64,000 nt of DNA from Euphorbia lathyris (GCF_963576675.1 NC_088918.1:61645001-61709000); one strand, 5' to 3'. Numbered from the stretch's first letter, positions 1 through 12,702 are shown. The notes: a model not told the origin generated them from the sequence alone. Translations and numbers: made by a program.

Positions 1-3000
1 GCACATATATAGCATCACTCTGATAAGAAATCTTTATCTTTTTTTGGTCCTTTCCTTATGAAATTCAGAGTCAATTTTATCCTATTTAGACAAAGGGTCT
101 TCACTCATCATAGCATACTTTTGTTTAATTCTCTTTTCACATCCTTAGATCAAACTGACTTAAGTGTTGGAGTACCCATTGCTAAAGACTCGACCAAGAT
201 TTTTTTACAATTTCAGCAAGCATGATTGATCCCCATCCTTGAAAATATTATTTGGATCCTTCCATCCTCGTATCTAGACTCGACGATAAAATTTACCCCC
301 ATGTTATTATTGGTGCAATGAGTGTTAACTTGAGAGCTTTCATCAAAGTTTGACATGTCTATCTTGGTAGAAACAAACATAGTTTATTTGAGGATGGCAG
401 ATAACTCGCCTGACACAACCAAGATGTTTGGAAAACAAAAGAATAACTATGTCCATGTGGTCATCAAGGAATTGGATTCCACCTCATATGGTAAGAAATC
501 TAATTCCTTAAAAAGGTAAAAATATTGTCTTGAATAGCCCAGATCCGCCTACACTTTCCTCTTATTGTGTCAACAAAATACCTAGTTTTCATGTCAATGC
601 CCTAGCCATAACATCATTGATAGAAGGGTACCCTCGTGAAAAGAGTGATAATAAACACCGAAAGTTATATTAATGTGATCACTAGAGACGGTGTAAATAG
701 CCCGAATTAGGGTTATACTTATACATATATCAATGATATATTTGAGCGGGTGCAATATTTTGGTAATTGATCATGTCACTTTCAGTTGTGTGTTTGGGTG
801 AAGAACACAAGTGAAAGGCTGATTGTGAGTTTTTTATCGCCTACCTTGATTTTTCATATAATGTCATTATAGGCATGCTTTTATATCTGAATTAGAGGCC
901 ATCACATCGATTAGATAGAAATCCATACACATTACAATGGAGGAAGGAATAGTGATATCTAGGGGGTATATCGAGACCTTTGACATTAGAGAAGTCGGAT
1001 TCTTTAGATTGTTGTAACTTGATAGAAGGTGTGAAGAAAGAGGCTATGGAGCTCTTGAAGGAAGAGCATAATGTATTTTCCTGGAGTATGGATGATATGG
1101 AGGGCTTATATCCGATAACAATCATGCACAAGCTTAATATCAATCCAAAAGTTAAACCGGTTGTCCAAAAAAAGAGGAATCAAGCACTAGATATGTAAGA
1201 AGCAGTTGGCAAGGAGATAGAGCAATTGTTGAATGTTGGCTTTATCCGGGAGGTGTACTACCTAGACTGGTTGGCCAACATAATCCTGGTGAAAAATCCC
1301 AATTGATCATACCGGATGTGCATAGACTTCACAGACTTGAGTAGGGCCTTCCTAAAATATAACTACCTTCTGATAAACATAGACTAGCTCGTGGATGCTA
1401 CTACAAGGGGTGAGGTGTTCTTTTATTTAAATTCTAGATCTGGATACCATTATATTTTTTATATAACCAAAGGATCGGGAAAATACCAGTTTCAGCACTA
1501 TAAGGCTATTTAATGTTATAATATTTTTCCTTTTAGTATAAAAAATGCAGGAATTGAGCCATTCATCTATAGGATATCTATAAATACTTCAAGCTAGTTA
1601 TCTTTGAAGGGAAACTTGGAGAACATATAGAGGTCTATGTGGATAACATGATTATCAAGAACAAGAATTGAGTCAGCCATCTATGGGATATCTATAAATA
1701 TTTTGACACCCTCCAGCAACATCGGCTCAAGATTAATAAAATGAAATTGTACATTCGACGTAGACTCGAAGAAATTTCTCTAATTCATGATATCCTAAAA
1801 GGAATCCAAGTGAACCTAATGAAAGTTCAAAGAGTATTAAACATGACTGCACCAACATGCCTCAGAAAAATGCAAAATCTTAATGGTATAATCAATCCCC
1901 TAAGTAGATTTTTCTCTTGCTCAACTAGAAGATGTTTTTCTTTCTAAAAATCCATAAAAAGATAAGGATTTCTATTGGACTGAAAAGTTATAGGAAGACT
2001 TCGAGGAGATTAAAGATTTCATATCATCACCGCCTCTATGTAGCTTCCCATGAAAAGAGGAGATCTTATACTTTCACCTAGAAACTACTACTAAGACCAT
2101 ATGTTCAGTTATATAGAGGGGAGTATTGAGAAAATTAACTATTAATTTAAAACAATTAAATAAAATAAATATTGTCGTGAAGTTTCAATTAATTATGGCC
2201 TATTTTTATAATTTGTATTATTGATGGATTGTTTTTATAATTTGTAATTATTTAAAAAAAAAAGTTGACTGCATTAATTGAGTGTGCACCGAATTGGTGC
2301 ACACCCAATTAATAATCTGTCAACTTGTTAGTTGGCAGATGAACCCATCCTTTGGCCTATAAAAGAATACACACATAGATTGAGGGGGAGAAAGTGTGAG
2401 AAAGAGAATAAAAAGGAAAATGTGAGGAGTTGAGAGCATTGAGAGATTAGGGAGCAAGGCAAAATGAATTAAGAGAGTTTTGCGAGAATTAAGTCTTCGG
2501 TTAGGATATCTTAATTTGGAGAGGGTAGTTTAATTATTTTGGGAGAGACAAAAATAGTAAGATAATTACTTTGGGTATTTTCGGGAAACATCTAAGTGCT
2601 ACTATTTTTGTTTTATCTCATTGTAACTCTAAAAAGTTTTTAGAGAACACCTTATTGTACACCTCATAAATGCAATAAAATTGAGATTTATTGCTTCCGC
2701 TAAATTGTCTTAATCCAGAAAATTCCCAACAGGGAGTGGAAGGTTAGAAATACCTAATCTATTACACCAGCATGGTACTAAGGGATGTAGAGCTCTGTTT
2801 GACTTTGGATTAACAACCTCTATTTGGTTGCATCCATACTTCTAAGCACACACCGTAGTCGTCAGAACTACTTTTTCATTGCAAAAGGTATTGATGAGGC
2901 CAGACATTTGATAGTCCAGCGGAATAGCTAGTCAAACTGGGAAATTTTGATATAAGGTATGAATATTGTACATCGATCAGAAGTCATGTTTGCAAGAAAG

Positions 3001-3110
3001 ATTTCTGAAAAGCCTAATGCAGGAGGTTGAGAGATGTTCATAGCATCCTTAGAAGGAGCTGATATCAGGTCTGAGGCTATTATTTGGGGGATACACATCC
3101 TAAAAGCATG
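1..3110 (+). mobile_element. Decayed Ty3/gypsy (Tat-like) pol remnant
   Basis: Translated fragments follow gypsy pol order on the plus strand. At 980-1198 there is a DVFSW-type segment ahead of reverse transcriptase, then at 1200-1290 a stretch resembling the 'GFIREVxYxDWLAN' RT motif. A YVDN box (a YVDD variant) lies near 1630-1660, and an RNase H-like 'RPDI...G' stretch near 2890-3000. Frames change and stops are frequent, so it is dead. The lineage is inferred from motif wording only. Its own LTRs were not found; the left end is outside the window and the right end fades before the host gene at 3331. A solo LTR interrupts it between the RT and RNase H regions. Confidence 0.72.
2124..2731 (+). 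mobile_element. Solo LTR inserted in gypsy pol
   Basis: A 608-bp segment is flanked by a perfect 5-bp direct repeat GGGAG (2119-2123 and 2732-2736). Its ends are TATTGAGAAAATT and AATTCCCAACA, which are imperfect inverted repeats. The expected terminal TG is TA here, probably a point change. A TATA-like CTATAAAAG at 2357-2365 followed by a purine-rich leader supports a plus-strand promoter. The flanking pol remnant continues on both sides, so this is an insertion and not that element's own LTR. No internal region or second LTR is present. Confidence 0.66.
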
Positions 3111-3330
3111 TCTAATGATGGATGTGATTTAACTCAAATTGGTAAACCAACCATTAAATCACATGTAACTCAATTTGGTTTATATAACAATAAAAAAAAA
3201 TCAATCAGGATTTACATTTGCCTGTATAATGAGACTTAGAAAACAAAAATAAGATAAGAATTTTGAATATACAAAATGTTTATAACATATATTGGGAGAA
3301 ACTTGAGAAGTAGCATAATTAGAAATAACT

Positions 3331-3816
3331 TTATTTGTCAATTTGGTTGAGCTTGCCAAGACCATTACAATTAGCACAAACGATCTGAGGTGCATCTTTT
3401 CTAGCAGCATTAGCCCTCAATGCTTTTCCTGCCTTCCTCACGAAACCAGCTCCATCACACTCTGGACATCTGCCATTTCCATCCCCAATTCAACAAATTT
3501 CAACAATTTAATTCCCAAATTACAAAGAGAGAAAGAGTAGAAATCATTACGTGTCTTTGCGAGAGAAAAGGATTGGAAAGGCAGTTCCGATGAGAGCCAC
3601 AGCAGCTGCACCTGCAATTAGATAATTATTGCTATCAGCTGATAAATCTCCGACAGCTCCCACTACTGTCAACGATCTCTTCTTCTTCTTCTTCTGGTTG
3701 TTGTTCCAACATGTCGGAACAGAAGAAACTCTAGAGCCTGATACTGGAACACCATTTCTCTTAGATAAGAGTAAATTTCCAGCGCATGAATTCTGCAGAG
3801 TAGCTAATGTTTCCAT
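3331..3816 (-). CDS. Chloroplast DnaJ-type zinc-finger protein, FIP-like
   Basis: Two exons on the minus strand: 3816..3551 and 3469..3331, with a GT-AG intron. The joined CDS is 405 nt (134 aa). Residues 1-60 are Ser/Asn/Lys-rich and look like a plastid transit peptide. A hydrophobic segment with 'AGAAAVALIGTAFPILFS' predicts one thylakoid membrane span. Exon 2 carries two CxxC pairs, CPEC and CANC, the latter in a CxxCxGxG DnaJ-type half finger, and ends in Lys. Length and layout match Arabidopsis FIP (FtsH5-interacting protein), a small thylakoid protein linked to FtsH protease and stress response; that identity is from memory of the family. I chose the inner Met at 3816 because the upstream in-frame Met at 3882 would add 22 residues ahead of the transit-like start. 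The splice phase is exact and restores the first CxxC, which supports the model. Confidence 0.82.
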
Positions 3817-4113
3817 CCTTTTGAGACTCAAAAACAAGATTTTGATGCCATCTGCCTTTATCTTGATCTTTGGATAAGGCAACGTCAGACGTCTAGATTC
3901 CTTCTGTGAGTGGATAAGGTTGGTCCCATCACATCACATGAGTCCATAAAAATAAAGAAATCACTTATGCAAAATGCTTAAAGCTTGCATATTTTAGAGG
4001 ACAGCTCAACATAGTAAATAAACTCGAGCTTTTAATTTCAAGCCATATGTTACTGAGCTAAAGGTAGAGTTTGAGAATCAACCACAACAAATTTCTGGTA
4101 ATTGAGCTAATTA

Positions 4114-4268
4114 GGCCCGTTTGTTTGTTTCACCTGTTATTGCTGATGGTTTTAGCGGTTAAAGGCTGTTGTTTCGGATTTCTAACAATCAGTTTTTTTT
4201 TTTTTTTTGTCTTCTATTCAGAATTAAAAGATAAAAACCAGTTCCGAGAAAAACGAACAAACTGACAC
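4114..4268. mobile_element. PIF/Harbinger-type MITE (155 bp)
   Basis: The element starts GGCCCGTTTGTTTGTT and ends AACGAACAAACTGACAC, giving imperfect terminal inverted repeats. It is flanked by TTA on both sides (4111-4113 and 4269-4271). Copy 2 of the surrounding duplication reads CTAATTAATGTC near 10201-10212, which is the uninterrupted site with one TTA. A 3-bp TWA target is the habit of PIF/Harbinger elements. It contains a T15 run. Confidence 0.72.
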
Positions 4269-5152
4269 TTAATGTCATGTCTTCTTCTTGGCCAACCCTC
4301 CAAATACTGTTGAATCTGCCCGCCAAAAGTAAATGTGTAATTGCATTGGTGAAACTTGCTTATGCTGAACCAGTAATAGAGACTAGACTATTCATTTGAA
4401 TTAAATGCCTTGATTTGCAGCCACAAAATACCAAGACATGATGGACCTTACAAGAGGATCAAACGTCTCCTCTCTTCTTTCTTATTCAGATAGGGGTCCT
4501 TTCTCAATTGAAAATATATCGTGTTCACTTGATTAGTGACCGATCAAGTGGATCCTATATCTAACAGTGATCGATTAAATCCATTTAGTGAGTCACACAT
4601 AAAAGTAACGGTGCGATCCCAGCAGCAGCAGTACCTCATTTATTTATAACCCATAACTGCTATAAAAATAAGAATCAGAGAATGAAAAATAGCAATTTGC
4701 ATATTTTATCTTCAACTGCCATCAATGTTCAACAAAAAGTCAAACCGCTACCATACTCTGCAGAATCATATCCAGAAAAATATCTCAATACATTCTTCTC
4801 ATATGGAATGCTTTCACGGTTTCATGAGATATTCATTCTTCTCATATATCAATACATCATGACAAGTCAAAGTCTGCAATACATCATGACAAGTCAAAGT
4901 CTGCGGCTAAAGGTGGAATTTCTAGAGCAGTCAACCCATCATGTTGACAATTGACACCATGGTTCTAGAATACAAGAATTGTCAATTCAAAATATGGGTT
5001 TCTGAAATAATGCTCCTAAGATACAGGACCATCAATTTTACAATCATAGAGGCATTCATCACCAGCTATGTTAAAAATCATAGTTACAAGAAAATGATAA
5101 ATAAGATACACCAACCCTTTTCATAATGCAGGATGAAGAATCATAGATCAAC

Positions 5153-5706
5153 GGATAAGATCCAAATTTAACTTTATTTGTGAAGTGCAGAGCCCTAACA
5201 TACGAAATTGTACAAACTTAACCCTAACGTTTCCAAGTAAGATTAATTTTAGCTCTGCGTTACTAAAAATGTAAAAATACTATTTTGACTGTTATTTAAC
5301 TGTCGTATTGGACCTTCCAAACAACAATTACGTCTAAGATATTTAATGTGGCACTTACGCAGTCACAAAAAACTTGCTAAAATGCTAACAACTAAGTATG
5401 TCACATATAAGTTAATCACAATTTTTCTTGTCAATGTCTCTTAAATATTTATTGTATTACTAATATAATTGCAAATAACCAATAAAAAAATATATGAAAC
5501 TGCTTCTGATTATCGACAAACTTGTTTGAAAACTGTAACATGACAGTTAAATAACAGTCAAACCAACTTTTTCAAATTTTCAGTACATAGGGCTAAAATT
5601 GATCTTGCTAGCTTGAAAACGTTATGATCAAATTTGCAACATTTCATATGTTGTAGCGAAATCCACACTTCTTAAAAAATGTTAGGGTCAAATTTGATCC
5701 TTACCT
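5153..5706. mobile_element. Mutator-like MITE in duplication copy 1
   Basis: The two halves are long imperfect inverted repeats: the left arm with CCCTAACATACGAAATTG...GACTGTTATTTAACTGTC reappears reversed on the right as GACAGTTAAATAACAGTC...CATATG...GTTAGGGTC. The flanks TAGATCAAC and TATATCAAT are a 7/9 match, consistent with an aged 9-bp target duplication. Copy 2 near 11325-11350 reads through without this sequence. No ORF is present. Superfamily is inferred from target-site length. Confidence 0.62.
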
Positions 5707-5816
5707 TATATCAATTATACAAAACAAGTCAAGGAATGACTAGGATGCAACACTAATAAATTTACATTCAGCACTTTTCAAAGAAAACATCAACTTTCGT
5801 CTCGATTGCTCTTCTA

Positions 5817-5965
5817 GTTTTGGTGAGAAGAGTTCGAAGCGTCCTGGCCGTTTTGATGATGAGAGTTCGAAGCGTCCCAACCGGTTTGGTAAGAAGAGTT
5901 TGAAGTGCCCTAACCATTTTGGTGAGAAGCGTTGGTGAGAAGAGTTCGAAGCATCCTAACCGAAG
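5817..5965. repeat. Tandem repeat, about 38-bp unit
   Basis: Four imperfect units are built around GGTGAGAAGAGTTCGAAGCG followed by TCC(T/C)(A/G)ACCG. Units vary by substitutions and one partial unit. They start exactly where the duplicated segment stops, so they belong to the next insertion, possibly the end of an old LTR. Confidence 0.6.
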
Positions 5966-7050
5966 TTGGGAAGATAATTGATAGTAGACGTGTCTTGTTC
6001 CTAGTGGGGAGTCAAAGGGTCATGTTGCATTTATGGACTCGTGAAGGCATATCCCAGTTCCCTCTTAAATAGTAGACAAAAAGACGGTGCCTTGAATGAG
6101 TGTGATGATGGTTGTGACTAGAACTTTGCATAAATATCAGGTCATTTCTTATTTTGGAAATACTTTGCATAAAAAAAATATCTAGAACTTTGCCTTGTTC
6201 TCTTACGCCATCTAGGTTTTTTCGCCTAAGAGCTAGTGGTCAACTTCTTTTAGTGACTAAAGGATAATGCTTCCCCTACTTTGTGGCTTTATTTCAGTCC
6301 TTACCCCACCTTTTGAGTATTCTCCTATTTCTTTCATCTCTTATTTTGTTTGGGGATTGTTTTGTTGTTTTGCATTTGGTCTTGAGAATTTGCTTGAAGT
6401 ATGTCTGAAGAGATTAGTCAGTCACAATCTGTCTTCAAGGGTGGTACCATCCGAGATTCTATGATAAAGGAATTTTCATCTTCCCAAAAGAGGAAGCGAT
6501 CGAAAGTTAAGAAAATGGCTGAAGAAAACTCAGAGTTACCCTCTACTTCCAGAACTGCCCCTCAGGTTAAATGTCCCATAGAGCCAATGGTGAAAATGGA
6601 GCCTTTTGTGCCTCGACTAGTAGAAGGCGTTCAATAGAATTGGTCCTCAGGTGTTGATTAGTCTTCCAAAGGCTTACCGAGACACATAGTTCCATATACT
6701 AGGGGTTCTTCGAGAAGATGTGGCCACAAGGTTTATTAAAGAAGAAGGGTACCTCTAGGGTTAGGTTTGATGGTTTCAAACGTCCATTGGTGCCAAAGTT
6801 AAAGGCCATTGAGGATGCTTATAACATTATTATAGACCTGGATTTATGGGCGTTTGCGATATGTTACCGAATAGTGAGGTCGTTGAGGTTGTCGACGCCA
6901 TCGCTCACAAAGAGAGCAGATGATCAAATGAGCCCGAATGAAATGATCATCTATGAATATCAGTTAGACTATCACCGTGACTTCCTCCGCAATCGTGAAA
7001 TATAGGTCGAGGTTTTTCCCTTCCTTGGGGTTGATAGTGGGGGAAGGGAA
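5966..7050 (+). other. Unresolved repeat-derived region
   Basis: The stretch has plus-strand open segments at 6401-6637 (78 aa, Lys/Ser-rich) and 6718-7005 (95 aa), separated by stops. Neither shows a domain I recognise. The style (a Ser/Pro-rich start followed by a basic block) resembles the extra first ORF of some plant gypsy elements, but that is a guess. The neighbouring pol remnant reads on the opposite strand, so this is either a different element or an inverted piece. Confidence 0.3.
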
Positions 7051-7051
7051 G

Positions 7052-9720
7052 TCAATGGCTTAATGACTGCGAAAGCGTCCTTGCACTTTGTGTCCCATTT
7101 GAAGGGTGGTCCTTCTTGAGGAGCTTATAGAAAGGTATGGATTGTTGAGCAGAGAAAGTCATGAACCATCTTAGGGTGATAAGCTTCCCTCCTTGCAGGT
7201 TTTGGGGTGGTACTATGTCGAGTACTGCATTGACTTTATCTAGATTTGGCTCCATACCCTTTCCTAGGTTTGTAGGGTGGTCTTCTTCCCTCTTGCTGAT
7301 AAGAATCATATCGTCCACATAAACTTGCATGGTCTTTCCGATGTATCTAATGAACATTTTGTTGATTAAGCGTTGATATATGGCTCCCACGTTCTTTTCG
7401 AACGACATGATAGTGTAACAGAATGTGGTTTCGTGAGTGACGAGGCTTGTTTTTTGGCATCTTTCGAGTTCATAGGGATTTTGTGACCAATTGTTTGGTC
7501 GACTAACTGGTCAATGTTGGACAACAGGAGCACGCTTTATTAAGATTTGTGAAATCTACACATATGGTACTTCCCATTGGTTTTCTTTACAAGCATTACA
7601 TTAGAAAGCCATAGGGGTAGTGGACCAGCTTAATGAAATTTACAGCCTTTAACTTGTTTATCTCGGTATTGATGGCTTCTTGATTGTCTCAAGAGTGGAG
7701 ATGGGGTCTTTATTCAGGTAATCAACGACATGGTTAGGTGAGACTCCAAGCATGTCACATTATCCATGCGAAGACATCAGTATGCTCCGTTAGAATGTTC
7801 TTAATATCATTGGCTAATGGTGAGTCAACTCCCAAACTAAAGTCTTCTAGAAGCTCTAAGGGTTGTAGGGTGTATCCCCTCAGGTTATTCAGTTTGCAAA
7901 ATATATCGATGACCAACGAAGTCTGGGCAAGCTCAGTCGATGCCCAATGTTCTCCGCTCTAACCAGTTGCATGTTCCCTAATATGGTTAGATGCCCCATG
8001 GCGCTAGGAATGGTGAAGGTAGTAGCATTGATACTCGAGATCAGCGGTCAGCTTATAATGGTGTTGTATGTCAGGGGAATACCTACCACGATCCAATCGG
8101 CCTTTGTTTCCACCAACTTTTCCTCTTCTTCGAAGACGACTGACAGCAAGATCATCCCCAGTATTAGCACTCAATATCCAATAGGCCTACTAATGGGAAG
8201 GTCCCTTCCCGTAGCCTTTTCTTATTGGGCCCTATAGCGGTGGTCGTCCATGATATGAGGTTCATCAAGCTGTCAGTGTCTACCAGGATACGGTGTACAT
8301 TAAAGTTGTTGATCGAGAGGGACACAATGAGGGCCTCGTTTTGAGGCATTCATAATTGGGGGGATAAACGGAGAAGGATTCCCCTGCCATGCCTTTCAAC
8401 TTTTTCCTAGCGACTCACCTTTCGCTATGAGTCAGAGCTCCTTCTCTAATCACTTGGATCTCTCTCTAATATCTCTGGCGATTTGCGTCATCCCTCCAGT
8501 GTTAGGATCTTTCCTGCCTTTGCTCTCTTCTGGGGCCTATGCCTTGGAGCAACAGTTTCTCACACTCTTTGGAATAGCGCTTCCACTAATTTATGTTATG
8601 CCCGCTCCGCTTATGGATCTTACAGTACTTGTGTCTTCCTTGTGTTGTCCTTAGCGCTTGATCCAACATGGTCGGAGGGCGATAGGATCGCAATGGTTCG
8701 ACCTGGTTATCTTATTTTGAGGGAATACGAGAGTTGTCCGAGTAATGGACTTCTCTGTCCAAGTTATGACGTGGCCCTTGGTCGTCCTGGTCGTCCATTC
8801 TTGATTCTTCTATGCGGTGATGATGGGGGATGGGACCATCATCTCTTTGACCGTGAAATTCTTTCTTGTTAGCCATTGGTTTGTCGTTCTTTTCCTTCCC
8901 ACGTTTCTTCATGGTCTTGTTTGCGTCTCTTTCTTTGTAATTCGCGGGTCTCATGCTATCATCACAAAGGACGAAACTTTGACCGATGGCCATTAGCTCT
9001 TAGAAGGGTTGATGAGGGTTTGGATAACACATCTATCTAAGAAGCTCACAGGTTGTTCCTTTGGCTATGGCGTCTTATGGTTGCCTCTAAGTTCATTGAC
9101 TTTACCTAGAATGACATGTGGTGAAAATGGGTTAAATATCCTAATAGGGCGCATGCATCATTCAAGTCTAACTTATCCCCTTGGCCTTTACTCCCACTAT
9201 AAAACGAGCGACGAATAAGTCTTTTCAACAAGTCAAACGAGCTCACAAATTCAGACTCCAGACTCATGTACCACTTTTGGGTCATCCCCACCTGGAGTAG
9301 ATGTTGATCATGCTCATGAAAATAGCTCAATGGTCATTTGGATCTGCAGCGCCCATATAGGTTGGCAGTTGGGGGTTTTCCAATTCTTGGAAAAGTTGGC
9401 TTCTATGATGTGTTGGACTAAGAGGGGTTATGTTGGATGTAACCTTTCCTCTGAAACCTGCCTAGTGCTCTTTGTCCAGTAACCGCGTGTCAGTGACGGC
9501 GTGCTCGTTTGACAGTGGTCCCTTCAAAAGAGGGATGTCGCCACCTTCAGTTGATCTGTCCGGTTCCGCATGAGCGAGCTCCTACATGAGAGAGTTTTTA
9601 GTTCGTAAGAGTTCCTATAGCTTTATGTTGTCTTCCTGCATTACTTTTTGAGTTTCCATCATCTGTCATGTGTCTTCAAGTGCCAGGTTTGTCAATCCCC
9701 TTCTGCTTGGCTTGCTTGCT
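7052..9720 (-). mobile_element. Decayed Ty3/gypsy element (gag-PR-RT), minus strand
   Basis: Fragments occur in order on the minus strand: gag-like sequence at 9106-9330 ('TQKWYMSLE...SFDLL', the gag core pattern), a basic, Arg/Lys/Asp-rich nucleocapsid-like part at 8712-8993, a protease-like piece at 8164-8349 ('VHRILVDTDS', where the active site is normally DTGS), and RT at 7052-7408 ('VGAIYQRLINKMF', then YVDDM). Frames are broken between all pieces, and the protease Gly is replaced. RNase H, integrase and LTRs are missing. The motifs suit the Tat/Ogre branch. Confidence 0.75.
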
Positions 9721-10084
9721 AGATTCGATGACTTCTTTTACTAGATTCAACAAATAAATAAAATAAATTATAAATTCAATAAAATATAAATAAAATAAAT
9801 ATTTAACAAATTTAAAATTCAAACGTTTAAACTCCTAAATAACTCAAATTAGCAAGAAAGTAAAAAACACATACAAATAAATAGCTCGTCCTAATACTCC
9901 TCATTCCTCTCTCCTTTTTTATCCGCACTTAATAATATTAGCATAATAAAAATAGTAAGTATCCATGGAGGTATTTTCATTCTTGTCCCATATCCATTAT
10001 ATATATATTTTTTAAAACTCATTCTTGTTCCAAACCCTTTTATGCAAGATTCGGAAAATTCCATTAGAATCGTAAACTGGAGGT
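9721..10084. other. AT-rich spacer
   Basis: Very AT-rich sequence with AAATAAATAAAATAAAT-type runs and a TATATATA stretch near 9998. No ORF, RNA gene or inverted repeat is visible. It separates the gypsy remnant from the second copy of the duplicated segment. Confidence 0.5.
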
Positions 10085-11612
10085 CTTAATTTCTAGCCAT
10101 ATATATACACAGCTAACTTTAGCTTAATTTCTAGCCATATATATACACAGCTAACTTTAGCCAGTGTTTGAGAAGCAACCGCAACAAAATTCTGGTAATG
10201 CAGCTAATTAATGTCATGTCTTCTTCTTCTTGCCCACCCCAAAAGATAATGAAGACAAATGTAATTGCAATTGTGAACCCCATTCAGCATATTAACCTTA
10301 GCTGTAAGAGCAAAGGATTCATGTAAGATGATGAATAAACTTGCTTATGGTGAACCAGTAAGGCAGTAATAGAGACTAGACCATCCATTTGAATTAAATG
10401 CCTTGATTTGCAGCCACAAAATACCAAGACATGATGGACCTCACAAGAGGATCAATCGTCTCCTCTCTTCTTTCTTATTCAGATACGGGTCTTTTTCTCA
10501 ATTGAAAAGAAAGCTCATTCCTTTGTTTACACCAAGGGCTTCCATACCTCCATAGTAACACGTACAGATACACTGATTCTGTCAAGACTCAAGTGTCCAA
10601 ATCATAAAAGTAACAGTCTAAATCGTCAGTGCAATCCTAGCAGCAGTACCTGATTCATTTCTAACCCATAACTGCTATAAAGAATAAGAATCAGATAATG
10701 AAAAATAGCAACTTGCATATTTTATCTACAACTCTGTGCCATGTCCAACAAAACCATACTCTGTGCTGAATCATATCCAGAAATATAGCTGACAAACTTA
10801 CTAGTTTCTGAGTAAATTGTAATAATAGCATTCACAGCACATCCATATTTCACATAAGCCAAAAAGCTAAGACTATGAAGTGTAACCAAAAACGGAAGAG
10901 AACTAAAATAAATTGTGAACAAAGATGGGAAGTAATTTGTTCGGACATAATCAGAATACACGCCATTATAATTTGTTCACCCACTTAGATGTGCACCCTC
11001 ACAGTTTCATGAGATCTTCATTCTTCTCATATCTCGATGCATCACTAAAAGTCAAGTCTACAGCTAAAGGTGGAATTTCTAGTGCAGTCAACCCATCATG
11101 TTGACAATTAACACCATGGTTCTAGAAAACGAAGAATTGTCAATTGAAAATATGGGCTTCTGAAATATTGCTTGTAAGACACAGAACCATCAATTTTACA
11201 AGCATGGCAGATGGGTTTCTGCGTCTAGTGGACAACAAGCATGAAAGGCGTTTATCACCAGCTTTGCTAAACAATCAGAGTTAAAAAAGATATACCAGCC
11301 CATTGCACATTGCAGGATCAAGAATCATATATCAGTTATGAATCAATTATACAAAGCACGTCAAGGGATGACTAGGATGCAGCCCTAATAAATTTACACT
11401 CAGTACTTTTCAAAGAAAACATCAGCTTTCAAGCTTTAATTGCCTATTTTCAGCTGCTAGAGGACCTGCATCATTATAACGCCGTAAAATGCTCTGCTTT
11501 TAAGTTATTGTCTCCATCAGATAAGGCTCTGAAAGATGTACACCCAAAACATCTACTTTCAGCTCATACTTTTCTCAGAAAACATATGCTTTCTTCTCAA
11601 TTGCTCTTCTAG
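10085..11612. repeat. Duplicated non-coding segment, copy 2
   Basis: Aligns with 4026-5816 in many blocks (for example 10390-10500, 10645-10730, 11095-11430) but lacks the two MITEs of copy 1. It has its own changes: a 37-bp tandem duplication of TAATTTCTAGCCATATATAT at 10096-10160, and a unit near 11405-11612 that repeats in diverged form up to about 11790 (GAGGACATGCATCATGATGA against GAGGACCTGCATCATTATAA). No conserved ORF is seen. Confidence 0.72.
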
Positions 11613-12702
11613 ATTGAAATACTGTAAAGCTGAAGCAAAAGAAACTCATATTCTAGAGGCATCTGCATATTCATAGTCAGTTGCTTATTTCAAGCTAGAG
11701 GACATGCATCATGATGACAGTCTAAAACGCTAAACCAGGGTATGCAACAGAATTACTATCTCAATTGAGAAGGCTCTGGAAGATGCATATTCAAACTATC
11801 AAAGCTCAATTGATTGAATCCAACCAATTTGGTACCGTGTTTACTTGAAGAGACTTGTTATAAGGCAAAGAGTAATTATGCCATCCAACACAATCTTAGA
11901 ACTCATCTCTATAAAGCTGATCAGCAGAATTGGGGAATTCCACACCAATATTGTCATTATTTCCATAATTTGAATCATATCCTTCATGACATTACATTAC
12001 ACATTTTGTCTGACTTAATAGATGACATCCAACATGTCAAAATAGCCGACTCTGGTCCCATTTTCACAATAAGTTTCTGTTCTCTAATGAATTATTGGAT
12101 AGAAAAGACAATTGTTATAACCTATCACATGGTACAAAGGAACGTGGAGGGACATCAGCCCAGCAAATGAACCCATTAAACACTTAGAGACGTAATTCTG
12201 AAAAGTACGTCTCATACAAATTACATACCAGAATGGCAGAGCAACCGATAGCAATATCGCACAAACATAATAGTTTAGTATATTCCATAAAGAAAAAGTA
12301 CATATGAACATATCAATACTACAAACAACAAAAATTCGAATAAATAAGGTAACATACATTGTCAAAAAAAAAAAATGTTAGTGAAACACCCAATTACAAC
12401 AAAGATTTGTACCTCGGTAACTCAAAACGGCCCATTCTATCTTGCACGGCTTTCTTCTTCATTATTCTTCATCTTCCTCGTGAATGAAAATTGAAAACCA
12501 ATATCCTATCAATTCAAAATTTCTCTCCTTGACGGAATAAAAACCTATGCAATACCTCTTGTCTTCCTTGATGGTTGTTATTTACAGTAAACCAAATGGT
12601 AGAGTACAGTGTACAGAAATTCTCTTCTCTAGTTTTCGTAGAATCGAACTGCAGCAATTAGATAAGCAATCTAAAGACATAAAATAAAAACAATCTAAGT
12701 CT
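11613..12702. other. 3' flank of the RING gene, no supported gene
   Basis: Left part is the second diverged unit of the tandem duplication. The rest is AT-rich with one isolated plus-strand ORF (11814-12170, 118 aa, His/Tyr-rich) that matches nothing I know and has no codon character. The last 300 bases before 12703 probably include the 3' UTR of the minus-strand RING gene. Confidence 0.4.

Larger units (their letters stand above)
4026..5816. repeat. Duplicated non-coding segment, copy 1
   Basis: Many blocks align with 10085-11612: the stretch around 4370-4500 (CCACAAAATACCAAGACATG and flanks), 4620-4720, 4935-5150 and 5707-5816. No ORF is conserved between the copies, so it appears non-coding. 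This copy carries two extra insertions (4114-4268 and 5153-5706). The right edge falls in CTCTTCTAG, which matches 11600-11612 of the other copy. A stretch at 4510-4600 with GTGACCGATCAAGTGGATC has no counterpart in copy 2 and is unexplained. Confidence 0.75.

Noticed and set aside
7052..7408. Possible functional reverse transcriptase with YVDD
   Set aside because: Only a short fragment; frames on both sides are broken and the rest of pol is absent.
4026..11612. The two duplicated segments as LTRs of one element flanking the gypsy remnant
   Set aside because: No TG...CA ends, no primer site or purine tract at the inner edges, and no target duplication; a segmental duplication fits better.
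11814..12170. 118-aa plus-strand ORF near the RING gene
   Set aside because: No family resemblance, and it does not continue into spliced exons that I can find.
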